This document shows, piece by piece, positions 62,080-64,000 of a stretch of 64,000 bases of DNA (its first letter is position 1; the number at the start of each line of letters is the position of its first letter). The notes beneath the pieces are model-generated. The model saw nothing but the letters and a program-made list of their open reading frames with translations, was not told where the DNA came from and searched no databases. This stretch comes from Rhizobium sp. CCGE 510. Its GTDB lineage: Bacteria > Pseudomonadota > Alphaproteobacteria > Rhizobiales > Rhizobiaceae. Location: assembly GCF_000292525.1 (NCBI RefSeq), contig NZ_AEYF01000044.1, positions 744,001-808,000 on the forward strand. Direction: 5' to 3'. The position numbers and the translations under genes were made by a program.

Positions 62080-62862
62080 TCAGTTGCGCCACCGGCCGCT
62101 CATGTCGTCATCGCCGGCGGGATGCTCATTGAAGAAGCGGGACGCAGCTTCCGTACGGTTTCGGACGTTCATCTTTTTGTAGATGTTGCGGACGTGAACC
62201 TTCACGGTGTTTTCGGAAAGATGCAGCTTGTCGGCGATGATCTTGTTTTGCGTGCCCTTGCAGATGAGATCCAGGATCTGAACCTCCCGGGTGGTCAAAC
62301 TGGAGATGCTGTCGCGTCTCAGCTTCAGCGCATTGCTGCGGGCCGCATCGACCGACTTTGTCTGATAGAGCGAGGGCTCCAGCTGGGCGTTCTTGTTGGT
62401 GAGGCGATTGAGAAGTGCTGACGGAAAATGTTCGCCGCCCTTCATCAGCAGATCCACCGCGGCCATGAAGACATCGAGACGCAGGTTGAGCGGCAGGACG
62501 CCATCGATGATTCTTGCCTCCACCAGCCGACTTACGTAGGGTTCGAGCATATCGATCGCCTCGACGACAAGTCCGACAGAGGTCTCCGGGTGGTTTTCGC
62601 GGGCAGCCTGCAATGCTTCATGAAGCTCTGGCCCGGGTATATGATAGAATAAAACGAGCTTGAGATCGCTGGTATCCTTTTCCAGCATCGGCTTTGTGCT
62701 GGCTATGCTTGCCACTTCACAGTTCGGAAACTTCTTTGCCAGCGCTTCTACCATGCATTCGGAAAACAGATCCGCCTTGGCCACAACCAGTATAGTATTT
62801 CCGGATGAATCCAACTTCCGTGCCTGATCAGTATTCTCCATCCCTGAGCCTGTCATGAACAT
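62080..62862 (-). CDS. LuxR/NarL family transcriptional regulator
   Basis: A 260-residue regulator. The N-terminal ~150 residues are response-regulator-like (GNTILVVAKADLFSECMVEA) but no phospho-accepting Asp cluster is obvious, so it may be an atypical receiver, like VpsT/CsgD-type proteins. The C-terminal LuxR helix-turn-helix is at about 185-245 (SLTTREVQILDLICKGTQNK, then HLSENTVKVHVRNIYKKMNV). The ATG at 62862 follows GGGGAGG. It may control the polysaccharide operon 760 bases upstream of it; no c-di-GMP motif could be assigned. Confidence 0.85.
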   Translation of the reverse strand: MFMTGSGMENTDQARKLDSSGNTILVVAKADLFSECMVEALAKKFPNCEVASIASTKPMLEKDTSDLKLVLFYHIPGPELHEALQAARENHPETSVGLVVEAIDMLEPYVSRLVEARIIDGVLPLNLRLDVFMAAVDLLMKGGEHFPSALLNRLTNKNAQLEPSLYQTKSVDAARSNALKLRRDSISSLTTREVQILDLICKGTQNKIIADKLHLSENTVKVHVRNIYKKMNVRNRTEAASRFFNEHPAGDDDMSGRWRN

Positions 62863-63685
62863 ATACGCCTCCCCTAGCGTTACACTTTACTCAAACGTGG
62901 AGCGATGGCGGGTATTAAATAGTATGAAATGCCGGCCCCGGATGTCACCGCTTTATTTTTTAGACATTTCTTAATTATGTTAATACGGATTGGGAAGGAA
63001 GGAAATGGCCCAAAGTGATTAGTTTTAGCGGGCAAAAAACGATAATATACTAAGCTTTGGTTGTATTTTTACTGTGATGGGTACTTCGAGGTTAAATCTG
63101 CTCCCAATATAGATCAAAGCTTGATGTAATATTTCAGTACAGATTGTTATATTTTCGTCCTGCATCGAGTGTCGGATATAAGGCGGCAATTGTCGAATGG
63201 TGTCTCTCAACCCAGCGGCGAGCGCTTGGAAGTTCTGGATTCCCGCTATCCTGCAGAGGACGTCTCAACGCTGCTGCGACAGGGGCTAGCCGGACGTGGC
63301 AAATCTGCCTTAGCCCGAATTGATATCTATCGGTTCCACATTTTTTCCAGCAATCTGTGATCGTCGTCAAAGTGGCGACATGGAAATGCCAGGTATCGGC
63401 GTGTGTTTTTGATACGTGGCGTCCCGTTAGGGCTACTCAACGACAATAAAACCTGGATACTCCTTTATCCCTTTCAGGATGCGGAGCTGGATATGTGCGA
63501 CCTTGTACTGAATACGTACGTTCCCAATACCAACGATTTGACCAACAAATCGCGACGAACCGCAGATGACTTGTATCGAATACATCTGCCGATGTTAACC
63601 GCATCGGAGCGAGCGCGAGCAAAATCCCATTTGAGATGAGAGGGATTTCGAAAAGCTGCTCCGGTTTTTTTCTGGAGAAACTTCG
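62863..63685. other. AT-rich intergenic region, no gene recognised
   Basis: A stretch of about 820 bases is AT-richer than the rest and has only short, unconvincing reading frames. A minus-strand frame at 63134-63370 with SARRWVERHHST looks vaguely transposase-like but cannot be supported. The region probably holds promoters of the LuxR gene and the last gene, and possibly eroded sequence. Confidence 0.5.
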
Positions 63686-64000
63686 ATGTCCGACGACTAT
63701 AAGCACGGCCCGTCCTCCGGTGATGATATCACCAAGGTCGGGGCGCTTGCCGACGGTTTTGCCAACAGCGCTATCAATTCAACGGAAGTCGACGACGGCT
63801 CGACCGGTTATGTCGGCGGTGTCGCCAATGGCGACAATCGTGACAACAGCGACAGCAGTGTGGATGTGAACGTCAATGCCGATGTCGATATCTCGGCCAG
63901 TAACGGCGATAACCGCGACAACGACTACGACTGGAGCTACAAGTCCGACGACGATACGAGCACCAAGACGACGACGATCACCGATACCAAAACCGACTAC
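63686..64000 (+). CDS. Start of an Asp/Asn/Ser-rich repetitive protein (truncated by the window end)
   Basis: The first 105 residues of an open frame that has no stop before the window ends. It begins MSDDYKHGPSSGDDITKVG and is dominated by Asp, Asn, Ser, Thr and Gly. NGDNRDN occurs twice (about 48-54 and 76-82), and the end is a Thr/Asp/Lys stretch. ATG 63686 follows CTGGAGAAA. No signal peptide. It resembles repetitive calcium-binding, RTX-like or surface proteins, but the family is not identified. Confidence 0.7.
   Translation, partial: MSDDYKHGPSSGDDITKVGALADGFANSAINSTEVDDGSTGYVGGVANGDNRDNSDSSVDVNVNADVDISASNGDNRDNDYDWSYKSDDDTSTKTTTITDTKTDY

Noticed and set aside
63134..63370. Possible transposase fragment on the minus strand
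   Set aside because: The RRWVER-like stretch is too short and no other transposase motifs or terminal repeats are seen.
63403..63639. A 78-residue plus-strand frame near the end
   Set aside because: No clear ribosome site, atypical composition and no recognisable motif; likely chance in an AT-rich region.

Overview
The window is 64 kb of an alphaproteobacterial, almost certainly Rhizobium (leguminosarum/etli type), chromosome. The evidence is the high-GC coding sequence, the fabA-fabB-fabI cluster divergent from an Irr regulator that has a histidine cluster and no cysteine, the TIGR02300, DUF995 and YlxR-L7Ae fusion genes, the large number of ABC sugar-uptake genes, and several copies of rhizobial-type palindromic intergenic repeats. 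No phage, IS element or CRISPR array was recognised.

The first 28 kb is mostly conserved core. After a GNAT acetyltransferase and an MFS exporter come the translation/transcription genes rimP-nusA-ylxR-infB-rbfA-truB, preceded by a promoter and an intrinsic-terminator-like hairpin. A secreted alpha/beta hydrolase, rpsO, pnp and an RsmC-like methyltransferase follow, then a HicAB toxin-antitoxin pair, the unsaturated fatty acid genes fabA-fabB-fabI, irr, four small membrane or secreted protein genes, a decayed DUF2798 gene, a GIY-YIG protein, tRNA-Ala(GGC), a TIGR02300 acidic protein, cmk, rpsA, a low-complexity protein and an RNase D-like exonuclease.

From 28.5 to 56 kb the window is catabolic. 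It holds GABA use (a MerR-XRE-cupin regulator, gabT, gabD), uronate use (uxaC plus a mannitol-dehydrogenase-family reductase), a GcvT-domain FAD dehydrogenase paired with a choline-kinase-like protein, and a large carbohydrate locus. The carbohydrate locus has one complete ABC importer (binding protein, two permeases, ATPase), a second orphan binding protein of the same length and family, three Gfo/Idh/MocA oxidoreductases, a DUF993 protein, an AP-endonuclease-2-type isomerase, a 2-hydroxyacid dehydrogenase and a DUF2264 protein. A TetR and a LacI regulator lie beside palindromic candidate operators. The simplest reading is one importer with two interchangeable binding proteins feeding a keto-sugar type pathway whose substrate is not known.

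From 55.9 to 61.3 kb a tightly packed five-gene operon encodes UDP-xylose synthase, a GalE/UDP-xylose 4-epimerase-like protein, a cellulose-synthase-like GT2, a DUF995 protein and a GH26-like hydrolase. It resembles the uxs1-uxe arabinose-containing polysaccharide cluster of Sinorhizobium meliloti, but a LuxR-type regulator lies nearby and no AraC-type CuxR gene is seen. The last kilobase is AT-rich and ends in a truncated Asp/Asn/Ser-rich repetitive protein gene that runs off the window.
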